Part shown: positions 1 to 9,287 of the stretch, in pieces
Layout of the letters: the number at the start of each line of letters is the position of its first letter
Numbering within the stretch: position 1 is the stretch's first letter
Assembly: GCF_001544975.2 (NCBI RefSeq)
Contig: NZ_FCOG02000024.1
Coordinates: 47,197-111,196 of the forward strand
Direction: 5' to 3'
DNA from: Caballeronia arationis
Lineage (GTDB): Bacteria > Pseudomonadota > Gammaproteobacteria > Burkholderiales > Burkholderiaceae
DNA length: 64,000 nt
The notes under the pieces: generated by a model
The model's database searches: none
What the model saw: the letters and a program-made list of their open reading frames with translations, nothing else
Told to the model about the DNA's origin: nothing
Program-made: the position numbers and the translations under genes

Positions 1-283
1 AGTTTCTGGATTCTGGAAACGGTGGGGAAAAACTAAAACGGAATTCGGGTGTCCGCGCCACCGCTGGCGTCGAAAACCACGAACGAGCAGACGGGAGGCG
101 AGACGGATTAGCGCGGTAGGCGCGCTAGTAGCGATAGCGCGCATAGCGGCGCACCAGCTAGAAGAGACGAGAGGGGGAACGTGAAAAAGTTCATCCGCAG
201 ACTATAGCGAGATTTCCGAATGCGTGCAATTGGGCTTTCCGATCGGCGCGATTGGGTCCGTTTCACCCGAATCGAGGGCCCGC
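1..283. other. non-coding stretch at window edge
   Basis: No convincing gene is seen here. It lies downstream of the pssA terminator and probably upstream of the next gene beyond the window edge; in related genomes leuA often follows pssA, but that cannot be seen from this sequence. No clear promoter or riboswitch was recognised. Confidence 0.5.
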
Positions 284-314
284 AAAGAAAAAGGCGACCG
301 AATGTGGCCGCCTT
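284..314 (-). terminator. Rho-independent terminator after pssA
   Basis: Read on the minus strand, a 9-bp stem (arms 306-314 and 291-299, one G-T pair, 6-nt loop) is followed by a run of T (complement of the A-rich 286-292). It starts 12 bp after the pssA stop codon and would end the psd-pssA transcript. Confidence 0.75.
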
Positions 315-325
315 CAGGCTTAGCG

Positions 326-1192
326 TCAATGATCGCGCTGCGAACTGCGCGCGGGATTCGGTCTGCCGCGCATCGCCATATAGCCCCACCACGCGTAGCC
401 CGAGAAGCCGTACAGCACGAAAAGACCGAATAGCATCAGCGGCGGATCGGACGAGACCAGCACGAACGCCACCACCACCAGCAGCACGCCCGCGAACGGC
501 ACGCGATAGCGCACGTCAAGCGCCTTGCCGCTGTAGAACGGCGCGTTCGACACCATCGTCACGCCCGCGTAGATCGTCAGCGCGAAGGCGACCCACGGCA
601 ACCACACGAGCTTGAGCGGCACGCGGTTGTCGGTCGCAAGCCAGACGAAACCGGCGATCAGCGCCGCCGCGGCCGGACTCGGCAAGCCCTGGAAATAGCG
701 CTTGTCGACGACACCCACGTTGGTATTGAAGCGCGCGAGCCGCAGCGCCGCGCCCGAGCAGTACACGAACGCCGCGAGCCAGCCCCAGCGTCCCAGATCC
801 TTCAGCACCCATTCGTACATTACGAGCGCGGGCGCGACGCCGAACGACACCATGTCCGACAGGCTGTCGAACTGCTCGCCGAACGCGCTTTGCGTGTGCG
901 TCATGCGCGCGACGCGGCCGTCCATGCCGTCAAGCACCATCGCGACGAAGATCGCGATTGCCGCGATCTCGAAGCGCACGTTCATCGCCTGCACGACGGC
1001 GAAGAAGCCGCAGAAGAGCGCGGCGGTGGTGAATGCGTTCGGCAACAGATAAATGCCGCGCTTTCTCAGGAACTGCTGGCGTTGTGCGCGGCGCGTCTCC
1101 ACGGCGCCGACGTCCTGCGAAGCCTTGTTGCGACGGAACGCCCGCGGAGGCGCTCCGTTCATCCGGGTACGGCGCGGTTTGAATGCCGCCAT
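326..1192 (-). CDS. pssA: CDP-diacylglycerol--serine O-phosphatidyltransferase
   Basis: Integral inner-membrane enzyme that joins serine to CDP-diacylglycerol, giving phosphatidylserine and CMP, the first committed step to phosphatidylethanolamine. The CDP-alcohol phosphotransferase signature DGxxAR-x8-G-x3-D-x3-D is complete at residues 91-113, with the metal-binding aspartates in place. Several hydrophobic segments follow, matching the multi-span fold of the family. At 288 residues it is the usual length for the Gram-negative, Bacillus-type enzyme. It follows psd by 45 bp on the same strand, so substrate-producing and substrate-using steps are co-transcribed. A terminator stands just after its stop codon. 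Confidence 0.95.
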   Translation of the reverse strand: MAAFKPRRTRMNGAPPRAFRRNKASQDVGAVETRRAQRQQFLRKRGIYLLPNAFTTAALFCGFFAVVQAMNVRFEIAAIAIFVAMVLDGMDGRVARMTHTQSAFGEQFDSLSDMVSFGVAPALVMYEWVLKDLGRWGWLAAFVYCSGAALRLARFNTNVGVVDKRYFQGLPSPAAAALIAGFVWLATDNRVPLKLVWLPWVAFALTIYAGVTMVSNAPFYSGKALDVRYRVPFAGVLLVVVAFVLVSSDPPLMLFGLFVLYGFSGYAWWGYMAMRGRPNPARSSQRDH

Positions 1193-1237
1193 CGAGTTCT
1201 CCGTTATGCCGCTCGTTTGAACTGCTTATTCAACGAA

Positions 1238-1882
1238 TTATTCGGCGAATTCGGCGAGGATCGTCGACGACGCCGACACTTTTTCACCGATCGACACGCG
1301 CGGCCGGCTTCCCACCGGCAGGTAGACGTCGACGCGCGAGCCGAAGCGGATGAAGCCGTAGCGCTGGCCGCGCGTGAGCGGTTCGCCGACATGCACGTAG
1401 CACAAAATGCGCCGCGCGATCAGCCCGGCGATCTGCACGGACGTCACGGTATGCCCTGACGCGGTCTGGATGACGATCGCGTTGCGTTCGTTTTCGGTCG
1501 AGGCCTTATCGACGGCCGCGTTCAGGTAGGCGCCGGGGAAGTATTCGACCTTGCTGATCGCGCCGTCGACGGGCGAACGTTGCGAGTGCACGTTGAACAC
1601 ATTCATGAACACGCTGATCTTGAGCGCTTCGCGGCCCGCGTACGGATCGTGGGCGGTTTCCACGGCGACGATGCGACCGTCGGCTGGACACAGCACGGCA
1701 TTGGCCTGCGTCGGGATCGGGCGCTGCGGATCGCGGAAGAACTGCACGACGAAGATCACGATCAGCCAGAAGAGCCAGGCGAAACCGAAGCCGCCGATCG
1801 CCTGGATCACCAGGGCGACGACGACCGCGATGGCGATGAACGGCCAGCCTTCGCGGGCGATGATCGGATGTGGATAGTTCAT
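1238..1882 (-). CDS. psd: phosphatidylserine decarboxylase proenzyme (short form)
   Basis: Decarboxylates phosphatidylserine to phosphatidylethanolamine using a pyruvoyl group made by self-cleavage. The 214-residue protein has a hydrophobic N-terminus (about residues 13-48) for membrane attachment, the conserved NVHSQRSP segment near residues 97-104, and the Gly181-Ser182 site (RFGSRVD) where the chain is cut to give alpha and beta subunits. The length fits the short, phospholipid-specific PSD-A class rather than the 280-320 residue E. coli type. The start at 1882 is chosen because it gives the conserved MNYPHP N-terminus; an upstream in-frame codon would only add a leader-like tail. pssA lies directly downstream. 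Confidence 0.94.
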   Translation of the reverse strand: MNYPHPIIAREGWPFIAIAVVVALVIQAIGGFGFAWLFWLIVIFVVQFFRDPQRPIPTQANAVLCPADGRIVAVETAHDPYAGREALKISVFMNVFNVHSQRSPVDGAISKVEYFPGAYLNAAVDKASTENERNAIVIQTASGHTVTSVQIAGLIARRILCYVHVGEPLTRGQRYGFIRFGSRVDVYLPVGSRPRVSIGEKVSASSTILAEFAE

Positions 1883-1917
1883 GGATATGTTCTGTGTTTT
1901 TGTAAAGCCATAGGATA

Positions 1918-1954
1918 GCAAAAGCCGTCCGGGGTCTGCGACGCCCGGACGGCT
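1918..1954 (-). terminator. Rho-independent terminator after ilvC
   Basis: On the minus strand an 11-bp GC-rich stem (arms 1944-1954 and 1923-1933, 10-nt loop) is followed by TTTTG. It lies between the ilvC stop (1999) and the psd start (1882), so psd-pssA must depend on readthrough or on a promoter overlapping this hairpin. Confidence 0.75.
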
Positions 1955-1998
1955 CTTCGGTGCTGCAACTGCGAATGCGTTAAAAGCGCGTTACAAGC

Positions 1999-3084
<1,086 letters not shown>

Positions 3085-3576
3085 CTAAACCTTCAGGATG
3101 CGCTCGCCCCGGCCGATGCCGGAACTGCCCGTGCGAACCGTTTCCAGGATCGCCGTGGCGTCGAGGCCCTGAATGAACGCATCGAGTTTGTCGCTCGCGC
3201 CCGTCAGTTCCATCGTGTAGGTCTTCTCGGTCACGTCGATGATGCGGCCGCGGAAGATATCCGCCATCCGCTTCATTTCCTCGCGTTCCTTGCCGACCGC
3301 GCGAACCTTGATCAGCATCAACTCTCGCTCGATGTGGGCGCCCTCTGTCAGGTCGACCACTTTCACCACCTCGATCAGGCGGTTCAGGTGCTTCGTGATC
3401 TGTTCGATCACGTCGTCCGAGCCGATGGAAACGATGGTGAGCCGCGACAGCGAACTGTCTTCGGTCGGCGCCACCGTCAAGGTTTCAATGTTGTAGCCGC
3501 GTGCGGAAAAGAGCCCGACGACGCGCGATAACGCGCCCGGTTCGTTTTCGAGCAGCACGGAGATGATGTGTTTCAT
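3085..3576 (-). CDS. ilvH: acetolactate synthase small (regulatory) subunit
   Basis: Regulatory subunit of acetohydroxyacid synthase; binds valine for feedback inhibition and activates the catalytic subunit. The 163-residue protein begins with an ACT domain (MKHIISVLLENEPGALSRV, residues 1-19, the ligand-binding loop) and continues into the C-terminal activation domain typical of IlvH/IlvN. It lies 114 bp downstream of the large-subunit gene and 69 bp upstream of ilvC. The name ilvH is used because the neighbour is IlvI-like; in many betaproteobacteria this is the only such pair. Confidence 0.95.
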   Translation of the reverse strand: MKHIISVLLENEPGALSRVVGLFSARGYNIETLTVAPTEDSSLSRLTIVSIGSDDVIEQITKHLNRLIEVVKVVDLTEGAHIERELMLIKVRAVGKEREEMKRMADIFRGRIIDVTEKTYTMELTGASDKLDAFIQGLDATAILETVRTGSSGIGRGERILKV

Positions 3577-3690
3577 GATGTCAGCGTTCCCGATTTATCC
3601 AGTGTTCGAGCGTGGCCAGGTCCGGCTTGCGCGCCGCGAGCGTCCTTCGTGAAGACGTGCGCGCGCAAGCCTTTCAGCGGCCAGCCACCT

Positions 3691-5454
3691 TTACAGATCT
3701 TCCGATCCGAGCAGCATTTCCGTGATGCCCTTGCCTGCCTGGACCATCGGAAATACGTTTTCGGTGGGATCGGTCTGGAAGTCGAGAAATACCGTGCGAT
3801 CCTTGAGACGCAGCGCTTCCTTCAGCGCCGGCTCGACGTCAACTGTCTTCTCGACGCGAATGCCGACGTGGCCGTACGCTTCGGCGAGCTTCACGAAATC
3901 GGGCAGCGCATCCATGTACGAGCTGGAATAGCGCTTCTTGTATTCGATCTGCTGCCACTGGCGCACCATGCCGAGGTAGCGGTTGTTGAGCGAGATGATC
4001 TTGACGGGCGTGTTGTACTGCTTGCACGTCGAGAGTTCCTGGATGCACATCTGGATCGAGCCTTCGCCCGTGATGCAGAGCACCTCGTCGTCCGGATGCG
4101 CCATCTTCACGCCCATCGCCGCAGGCAGGCCGAAGCCCATTGTGCCGAGGCCGCCCGAGTTGATCCAGCGGCGCGGCTTGTTGAAGCGATAGAACTGCGC
4201 CGCCCACATCTGGTGCTGGCCGACGTCGGAGCAGACGAACGCGTTGCCATCCGTCAGTTCCCACGCCTTTTCCACCACGTACTGCGGCTTGATGATTTCG
4301 CTCTGGCGGTCGTAGGCGAGGCAGTCCTTCGAACGCCAGGCTTCGATGTCCTTCCACCAGTCGGCGAGCGCCTTGGTGTCCGGGCCGTGGTCGGCAGTCT
4401 GGAGTTGCTCGATCAGTTCCTTCAGCACTTCCTTCACGTCGCCGACGATGGGGATATCCACCTTCACGCGCTTGGAAATGGACGACGGATCGACGTCGAT
4501 ATGGATGATCTTGCGCGGCGACGAAGCGAAATGCTTCGGGTCGCCGATCACGCGGTCGTCGAAGCGTGCGCCAATGGCGATCAGCACGTCGCAGTTCTGC
4601 ATCGCCATGTTGGCTTCGTACGTGCCGTGCATGCCGAGCATGCCGAGGAACTTTTTGTCACTCGCGCGATAGCCGCCGAGGCCCATCAGCGTGTTGGTAA
4701 CCGGGTAGCCGAGCAGGTCGACGAACTGGTTCAGTTCGCGCGATGCGTCCGCCAGGATGATGCCGCCGCCGGTGTAGACATACGGGCGTTTCGCCGACAG
4801 CAGCAATTGCACCGCCTTGCGAATCTGGCCCGAGTGGCCCTTCGTGACCGGGTTGTACGAGCGCAGCGAGACCGATTTCAGCGGTTCGTACTTGCACGGC
4901 GCCTTCGACACATCCTTCGGAATGTCGATCAGCACGGGACCGGGACGGCCGGTGCGGGCAATGTAGAACGCTTTCTTGACGGTGGCGGCGAGATCACGCA
5001 CGTCCTTCACGAGGAAGTTGTGCTTCACGCACGGACGCGTGATGCCGACCGTATCGCACTCCTGGAACGCATCCAGACCGATCGCGGCAGTCGGCACCTG
5101 GCCGCTGATCACGACCATCGGGATCGAATCCATATAGGCAGTGGCGATGCCCGTCACCGCGTTGGTGACGCCGGGGCCGGAAGTCACGAGGCACACGCCG
5201 ACGTTCCCGGTCGAGCGCGCGTAGGCGTCGGCGGCGTGAACCGCGGCCTGCTCGTGGCGCACGAGGATGTGCTGGATCTGGTCCTGCTTGTACAGCTCGT
5301 CGTAGATATAGAGTACCGAGCCGCCGGGATAGCCCCAGATGAACTCGACGTTCTCGTCCGCCAGCGCGCGCATGAGCACGGTGCCGCCGATGGATTCAGA
5401 TTCGTGCGAGGGGGTCGTATCCGACGTGGAGAATTCCGCGCTGGGCATATTCAT
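3691..5454 (-). CDS. ilvI: acetolactate synthase large (catalytic) subunit
   Basis: TPP-, FAD- and Mg2+-dependent enzyme condensing two pyruvates, or pyruvate with 2-oxobutyrate, as the first common step of branched-chain amino acid synthesis. The catalytic glutamate sits in VRHEQAAVHAADAYARSTG (Glu68). The C-terminal TPP motif reads GEGS...NN instead of GDGS...NN, a conservative change. The 587-residue length is normal; the first about 20 residues are a poorly conserved tail. The AUG at 5454 has AGGTG four bases upstream; a second AUG six bases later is possible. It heads ilvI-ilvH-ilvC. Confidence 0.95.
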   Translation of the reverse strand: MNMPSAEFSTSDTTPSHESESIGGTVLMRALADENVEFIWGYPGGSVLYIYDELYKQDQIQHILVRHEQAAVHAADAYARSTGNVGVCLVTSGPGVTNAVTGIATAYMDSIPMVVISGQVPTAAIGLDAFQECDTVGITRPCVKHNFLVKDVRDLAATVKKAFYIARTGRPGPVLIDIPKDVSKAPCKYEPLKSVSLRSYNPVTKGHSGQIRKAVQLLLSAKRPYVYTGGGIILADASRELNQFVDLLGYPVTNTLMGLGGYRASDKKFLGMLGMHGTYEANMAMQNCDVLIAIGARFDDRVIGDPKHFASSPRKIIHIDVDPSSISKRVKVDIPIVGDVKEVLKELIEQLQTADHGPDTKALADWWKDIEAWRSKDCLAYDRQSEIIKPQYVVEKAWELTDGNAFVCSDVGQHQMWAAQFYRFNKPRRWINSGGLGTMGFGLPAAMGVKMAHPDDEVLCITGEGSIQMCIQELSTCKQYNTPVKIISLNNRYLGMVRQWQQIEYKKRYSSSYMDALPDFVKLAEAYGHVGIRVEKTVDVEPALKEALRLKDRTVFLDFQTDPTENVFPMVQAGKGITEMLLGSEDL

Positions 5455-5840
5455 TAATCACCTTTCGAATTTTCGGCAAAAAATTGATCGGGTGCTCTCT
5501 GCCGGGCTTGTGGCTCGGGTTCAAGCGGCGCGTCTTGGTTTGACAGGCGTGCTTCTTGGGCTCGCCTCAAATTAGACATTCACTTTATGATGCGAGTCGG
5601 AAACGATAGCCCGGCGCGCCTTCGCGGTCAAGCGAAAAATTGCCGGTCCCCCGGCGCACAAGCCTTGCGCCGGGCGGTTCGGTGCGAAGCCGGCTCTCTA
5701 GATCCGAACATTGAGCGAGCCGATTCGGAGAATACGGTAATGCGTTTCTATCGGGGCGAGCAAAAGTTTGCTAGCATCCGCAGGTTTCTCAAAATCTCAT
5801 AACCCCTTACGACGCACACTCGCTGCGCCGGCCCCCACGG
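5455..5840. other. divergent intergenic region between ilvI and the ECF sigma gene
   Basis: No gene is supported. On the minus strand the ilvI leader (5455 to about 5580) has an imperfect hairpin near 5535-5575 and a T6 run near 5477-5484, but no strong stem directly precedes the Ts, and no leader peptide rich in Ile/Val/Leu codons is evident. Promoters for both flanking genes must lie here, but none is a clear consensus match. Confidence 0.4.
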
Positions 5841-6404
5841 ATGGCATCAGACAAGGAACTCGCCGATTTTCTGGCGGGCGTCGAAAGACGCGCGTTCAAG
5901 CAGACCGTCTACACCGTGCGCGACGACGACTCGGCGCTCGACATCGTCCAGGAAGCGATGATCAAGCTCGCCGAAAAATACGGCGACCGTCCTCCGGCGG
6001 AGCTCCCGCTCTTGTTTCAGCGTATCCTCCAGAATGCGACGCACGACTACTTTCGCCGCCAGAAGGTGCGCAATACGTGGGTGAGTCTCTTCTCGTCCTT
6101 CGGCAACGCCGACGACGACGAATTCGACCCGCTCGAGACCTTCGAGTCCGAGGAAGGCTCGGTCGGTGCGGAGAGCAGCGAAAACAAGCTCGAGCGTGAA
6201 CAGGTGCTCAACCTGATTGACGCGGAAATCCAGAAATTACCGACTCGTCAACGGGAAGCCTTTCTCATGCGTTACTGGGAAGATATGGATGTCGCCGAAA
6301 CCGCCGCTGCAATGGGCTGCTCCGAGGGCAGCGTAAAAACGCATTGCTCGCGGGCCACGCACGCGCTGGCTCACGCACTGAAGGCGAAAGGGATCACGCT
6401 ATGA
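5841..6404 (+). CDS. ECF-type RNA polymerase sigma factor
   Basis: Alternative sigma factor of the sigma-70 family, 187 residues. Region 2 spans about residues 15-80 and includes the core-binding stretch DDDSALDIVQEAM and the -10-recognising DYFRRQK. A short acidic linker follows (residues 85-118). Region 4 (about 128-183) contains the helix-turn-helix VAETAAAMGCSEGSVKTHCSRA that reads the -35 element. It overlaps the next gene by ATGA, so a membrane protein of the anti-sigma type is translated in step with it. The target regulon cannot be told from this sequence. Confidence 0.9.
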   Translation: MASDKELADFLAGVERRAFKQTVYTVRDDDSALDIVQEAMIKLAEKYGDRPPAELPLLFQRILQNATHDYFRRQKVRNTWVSLFSSFGNADDDEFDPLETFESEEGSVGAESSENKLEREQVLNLIDAEIQKLPTRQREAFLMRYWEDMDVAETAAAMGCSEGSVKTHCSRATHALAHALKAKGITL

Positions 6405-6841
6405 GCTCCGCTCTTGAATCGAAGGAAAACGAATTCGCGCGCAAGGTAGTCCGGGCGCTCGACGAAAATGCATCGGGCCTGCCGGCCGCGGCCGTCGACC
6501 GCCTCGCGGCCGCGCGGCGCGCTGCGATCGCGCGCAAGAAGCCCGAGAAGGTCGCCGTCTCGGCACCCGTATTCGCGCCGACGCTCGCAGGCGCCTCGGG
6601 CGGACAGTTCGGCTCGCCCGAAGCCGGGCAGCCGCGCGGCCGGTTTGCACGCTTTGGCCGCTTCGGCCTCGCCTGGCCGCTGCTCGCGCTGGTCATCGGC
6701 CTGGCCGGAATCGCGTACTGGGAAGACCAGCAGCGCACCGCCGAACTCGCCGACATCGACGCCGCCATGCTGAGCGACAACCTGCCGCTCGACGCCTATC
6801 TCGATCACGGCTTCAACGCGTACCTGACGCGCAATCACTAA
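6401..6841 (+). CDS. DUF3619 family single-pass membrane protein, possible anti-sigma factor
   Basis: A 146-residue protein of unknown function. Residues 1-87 are predicted cytoplasmic, with a helical, charged N-terminus; residues about 88-107 form one membrane segment (WPLLALVIGLAGIAYW); the last 39 residues would face the periplasm. The start at 6401 is fixed by the ATGA overlap with the sigma-factor stop. The small soluble N-domain plus single membrane span, directly after and coupled to an ECF sigma gene, is the layout of an anti-sigma factor. That role is inferred from context only; no known anti-sigma motif was identified. Confidence 0.85.
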   Translation: MSSALESKENEFARKVVRALDENASGLPAAAVDRLAAARRAAIARKKPEKVAVSAPVFAPTLAGASGGQFGSPEAGQPRGRFARFGRFGLAWPLLALVIGLAGIAYWEDQQRTAELADIDAAMLSDNLPLDAYLDHGFNAYLTRNH

Positions 6842-6859
6842 AACAGCAGGAGTTTCCGG

Positions 6860-7624
6860 GTGAGTTACAAGCGCGGTCTCGCGATTGTTTTTGGATGCGC
6901 GATTGCGGGCGTGGTCGCGTTCGCCGCGACGTATCCGCGCTTCTACTCGCCGACCGTCTCCCCGAGCGCCAGCGCCGCCGCGCCGAGCGCAGCGAGTACG
7001 AGTTCGTCCGGCGACCTGCTGCCGCTGTCGGCGTTGTCGTCGTCGAGTCCGCTCGCGTGGAACCGGCTCACCGAGGCGCAGCACGCCGCGCTCGCGCCAT
7101 TCGCCGAGCAATGGGACCAGTTCAGCGACGAGCGCAAGCAAAAGTGGCTCAAGATCGCATCGCGTTATCACCGGATGTCGCCTGAAGCGCAAAAGCGCCT
7201 GCATCAGCGCATGGCCGAATGGGTGCGCATGACGCCCGACCAGCGCAAGGTCGCGCGCGAGAACTATCAGGTTTCCAAGTCGGTGCCGCTCGAAAAGCGT
7301 GAAAGCGCGTGGGATGCGTACCAGAAACTGTCCGAAGAGCAGAAGAAAAAACTCGCCGCCACCGAACACACGCGCCGGCCGAACATCGTCAGCGCGCCGC
7401 CGACCGGCAAGACCGAACTCAAGGACATCAACCGGATCGTGACGGCGCGCGAACAGGGCCATCTCGCCCAGCTCGAGGAACACGCGTCCGGCGCGGCTGG
7501 CGCAGCAAGCCAGCCGGCGCTCCAGCCGCTCACCCCGCCGATCCCGAGCGCCGGCAGCTTCGTCCCCGCGACGCCGATTCCCGTGTCGCCGCAGCAGGCG
7601 CCGTCCGTCTTCAACGGTTCGTGA
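6860..7624 (+). CDS. DUF3106 family exported or membrane-anchored helical protein
   Basis: A 254-residue protein with an N-terminal hydrophobic segment (about residues 6-24), a Ser/Ala/Pro-rich linker, and a charged helical core (about 60-165) that repeats the pattern of a Trp-rich helix followed by MSPEAQKRLHQRM and MTPDQRKVARENY. The tail is proline-rich. It starts at GTG with AGGAG seven bases upstream. The helical repeats recall small periplasmic stress sensors of the CpxP/ZraP type in style only; homology is not claimed. The position downstream of the sigma gene and the DUF3619 gene suggests an extracytoplasmic part of the same system. Confidence 0.82.
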   Translation: MSYKRGLAIVFGCAIAGVVAFAATYPRFYSPTVSPSASAAAPSAASTSSSGDLLPLSALSSSSPLAWNRLTEAQHAALAPFAEQWDQFSDERKQKWLKIASRYHRMSPEAQKRLHQRMAEWVRMTPDQRKVARENYQVSKSVPLEKRESAWDAYQKLSEEQKKKLAATEHTRRPNIVSAPPTGKTELKDINRIVTAREQGHLAQLEEHASGAAGAASQPALQPLTPPIPSAGSFVPATPIPVSPQQAPSVFNGS

Positions 7625-8145
7625 GCCGCATGCGCGCACCGGATGCCTCCGCCGTTCCGACGATGCGCGCTCCCGCCCTGCGCCGCCGCCTCGCGACGAT
7701 GATCTACGAAGGCGTGATCCTGTTCGGCATCGTGTTCATCGCCGGATATCTGTTCAGCACCCTCACCCAGCAACGCAACGGCCTCACGCATCACAATCTG
7801 CTGATGACGTGGATCGGCATCGTGCTCGCGGTGTATTTCGTCTGGTTCTGGACGCACGGCGGCCAGACCCTGCCCATGAAAACCTGGCGGCTGAAAGTGG
7901 TCGACGCGCGCGGCGAGCCCGTCCGGGCGATGCGCGCCTTCGCGCGCTATGTGCTCGCCTGGCTGTGGTTCCTGCCGCCGCTTGCGCTCCATCCGCTCCT
8001 CGGGCTGGCGGTACCTCAGACGCTCGTCGTCTTCGGTGTCTGGATCGCGCTCTGGGCCGCGGCCGTCTGGCTCGATCCGGCACGGCAGTTTCTGCACGAC
8101 CGCCTCGCGGGCACGCGGATCGTCCCGGTGACGGCCGCGCGGTAA
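7621..8145 (+). CDS. RDD family membrane protein
   Basis: A 174-residue integral membrane protein with the RDD pattern: an early basic stretch (APALRRRLATMIYEG), two membrane spans around residues 27-75, the conserved segment TLPMKTWRLKVVDARG, and a C-terminal pair of hydrophobic stretches ending in LAGTRIV. RDD proteins are of mostly unknown function, sometimes linked to ion transport. The start is taken as GTG at 7621, overlapping the preceding stop by four bases; an ATG three codons later (7630) is an equally possible start. It ends the four-gene sigma-factor operon. Confidence 0.85.
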   Translation: MSRMRAPDASAVPTMRAPALRRRLATMIYEGVILFGIVFIAGYLFSTLTQQRNGLTHHNLLMTWIGIVLAVYFVWFWTHGGQTLPMKTWRLKVVDARGEPVRAMRAFARYVLAWLWFLPPLALHPLLGLAVPQTLVVFGVWIALWAAAVWLDPARQFLHDRLAGTRIVPVTAAR

Positions 8146-8268
8146 GCACGCCACCGCCCGTCCCGCCGGAAAGCAAGCGCCTCCCGTAATAAGAACTTCT
8201 CATGACTGTCATGCCGAAGTCACGGCTCTCTGGCGCAATGCGCATACCGCAACCCGACGCGCGAGCGC

Positions 8269-9225
8269 ATGACATTCAAACCGGCATCCAAATCGTCCGC
8301 GACCTTCCGGCTGCGCCAGCCGGACCTGAGCGCTCCGCTCGCGTTTCTTCCGAACGCGAACCTGCCCGCCAACCCGATCCCTCCCGACGCCGAGCGCCTT
8401 GACGGCCAGCTCGCCGAAAGCGCGCACGAATCCGACTCCGCCGACACCCCGCAGCGCTACCGCACGATCTGGCTGTCCGACATCCACCTCGGCTCGGGTG
8501 GCTGCCAGGCGCCGTATCTGCTCGATTTCCTTCGGCATCACGAGTCGGAATACCTGTATCTCGTCGGCGACATCATCGACGGCTGGCAGCTTCGCAAAGG
8601 CTGGTTCTGGCCGCAGGCGCACAACGACGTCGTGCAGAAGATCCTGCGCAAGGCGCGAAAAGGCACGCAGGTCGTCTATATCCCCGGCAATCACGATGAA
8701 GCCGCGCGCCAGTTCTGCGACCTCGCGTTCGGCGATATCCACGTGCGCGGCGAAGCCTTCCACACGACGCTCGCGGGCAAGCGCCTGTGGATCGTGCACG
8801 GCGATCTCTTCGATGGCGTCATCCAGCATGCGAAGTGGCTCGCCTATCTCGGCGACACGCTCTACACGCTGATCCTGCTCCTCAACCGGTGGTTCAACCG
8901 CGCGCGCACGCGGCTCGGCCTGAATTACTGGTCGCTCTCGCAGTACCTCAAGCACCAGGTCAAGAACGCAGTCAACTTCATCTCGCAGTTCGAGCGCGTG
9001 ATGACCGACGAAGCGCGCCGGCGCGGCTGCGACGGCGTCGTCTGCGGGCATATCCACAAGGCGGAGATCCGCGACATCGACGGCGTTCTCTATTGCAACG
9101 ACGGCGACTGGGTCGAGAGCCTGTCGGCGCTCGTCGAAACGCTCGACGGAGAACTGAAGATCGTCTACTGGACCGTCATGCGTTCGCCTGAAGAACGAGC
9201 GCTGAAAGCCCGCGCGACAGCGTAA
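8269..9225 (+). CDS. LpxH-like metallophosphoesterase (UDP-2,3-diacylglucosamine diphosphatase family)
   Basis: Calcineurin-like phosphoesterase, 318 residues. All metal-binding motifs are visible in order: SDIHLGS, GDIIDGW, GNHDE, a later HGD, and GHIHKAE. The Trp- and Arg-rich inserts match LpxH-like proteins, whose classical member cleaves UDP-2,3-diacylglucosamine in lipid A synthesis. The N-terminal 60 residues before the catalytic domain are poorly conserved, so the true start may be later. The gene is followed by a glycosyltransferase and a diacylglycerol kinase, so a role in envelope lipid turnover is likely. Genomes of this group usually also carry a shorter true LpxH, so the exact substrate is uncertain. 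Confidence 0.82.
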   Translation: MTFKPASKSSATFRLRQPDLSAPLAFLPNANLPANPIPPDAERLDGQLAESAHESDSADTPQRYRTIWLSDIHLGSGGCQAPYLLDFLRHHESEYLYLVGDIIDGWQLRKGWFWPQAHNDVVQKILRKARKGTQVVYIPGNHDEAARQFCDLAFGDIHVRGEAFHTTLAGKRLWIVHGDLFDGVIQHAKWLAYLGDTLYTLILLLNRWFNRARTRLGLNYWSLSQYLKHQVKNAVNFISQFERVMTDEARRRGCDGVVCGHIHKAEIRDIDGVLYCNDGDWVESLSALVETLDGELKIVYWTVMRSPEERALKARATA

Positions 9226-9287
9226 AGACCGCCTGAAGACCGTACCGCGCAGCACCACCGAAGCATCACCAAACTGGGCCGAATACG

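Noticed and set aside
3568..5457. 629-codon frame opposite ilvI
   Set aside because: Antisense shadow of a highly conserved gene, with the low-complexity composition typical of high-GC DNA.
5470..5580. Possible transcription attenuator ahead of ilvI
   Set aside because: A T6 run exists, but no strong hairpin stands directly before it and no leader peptide rich in branched-chain codons is visible.
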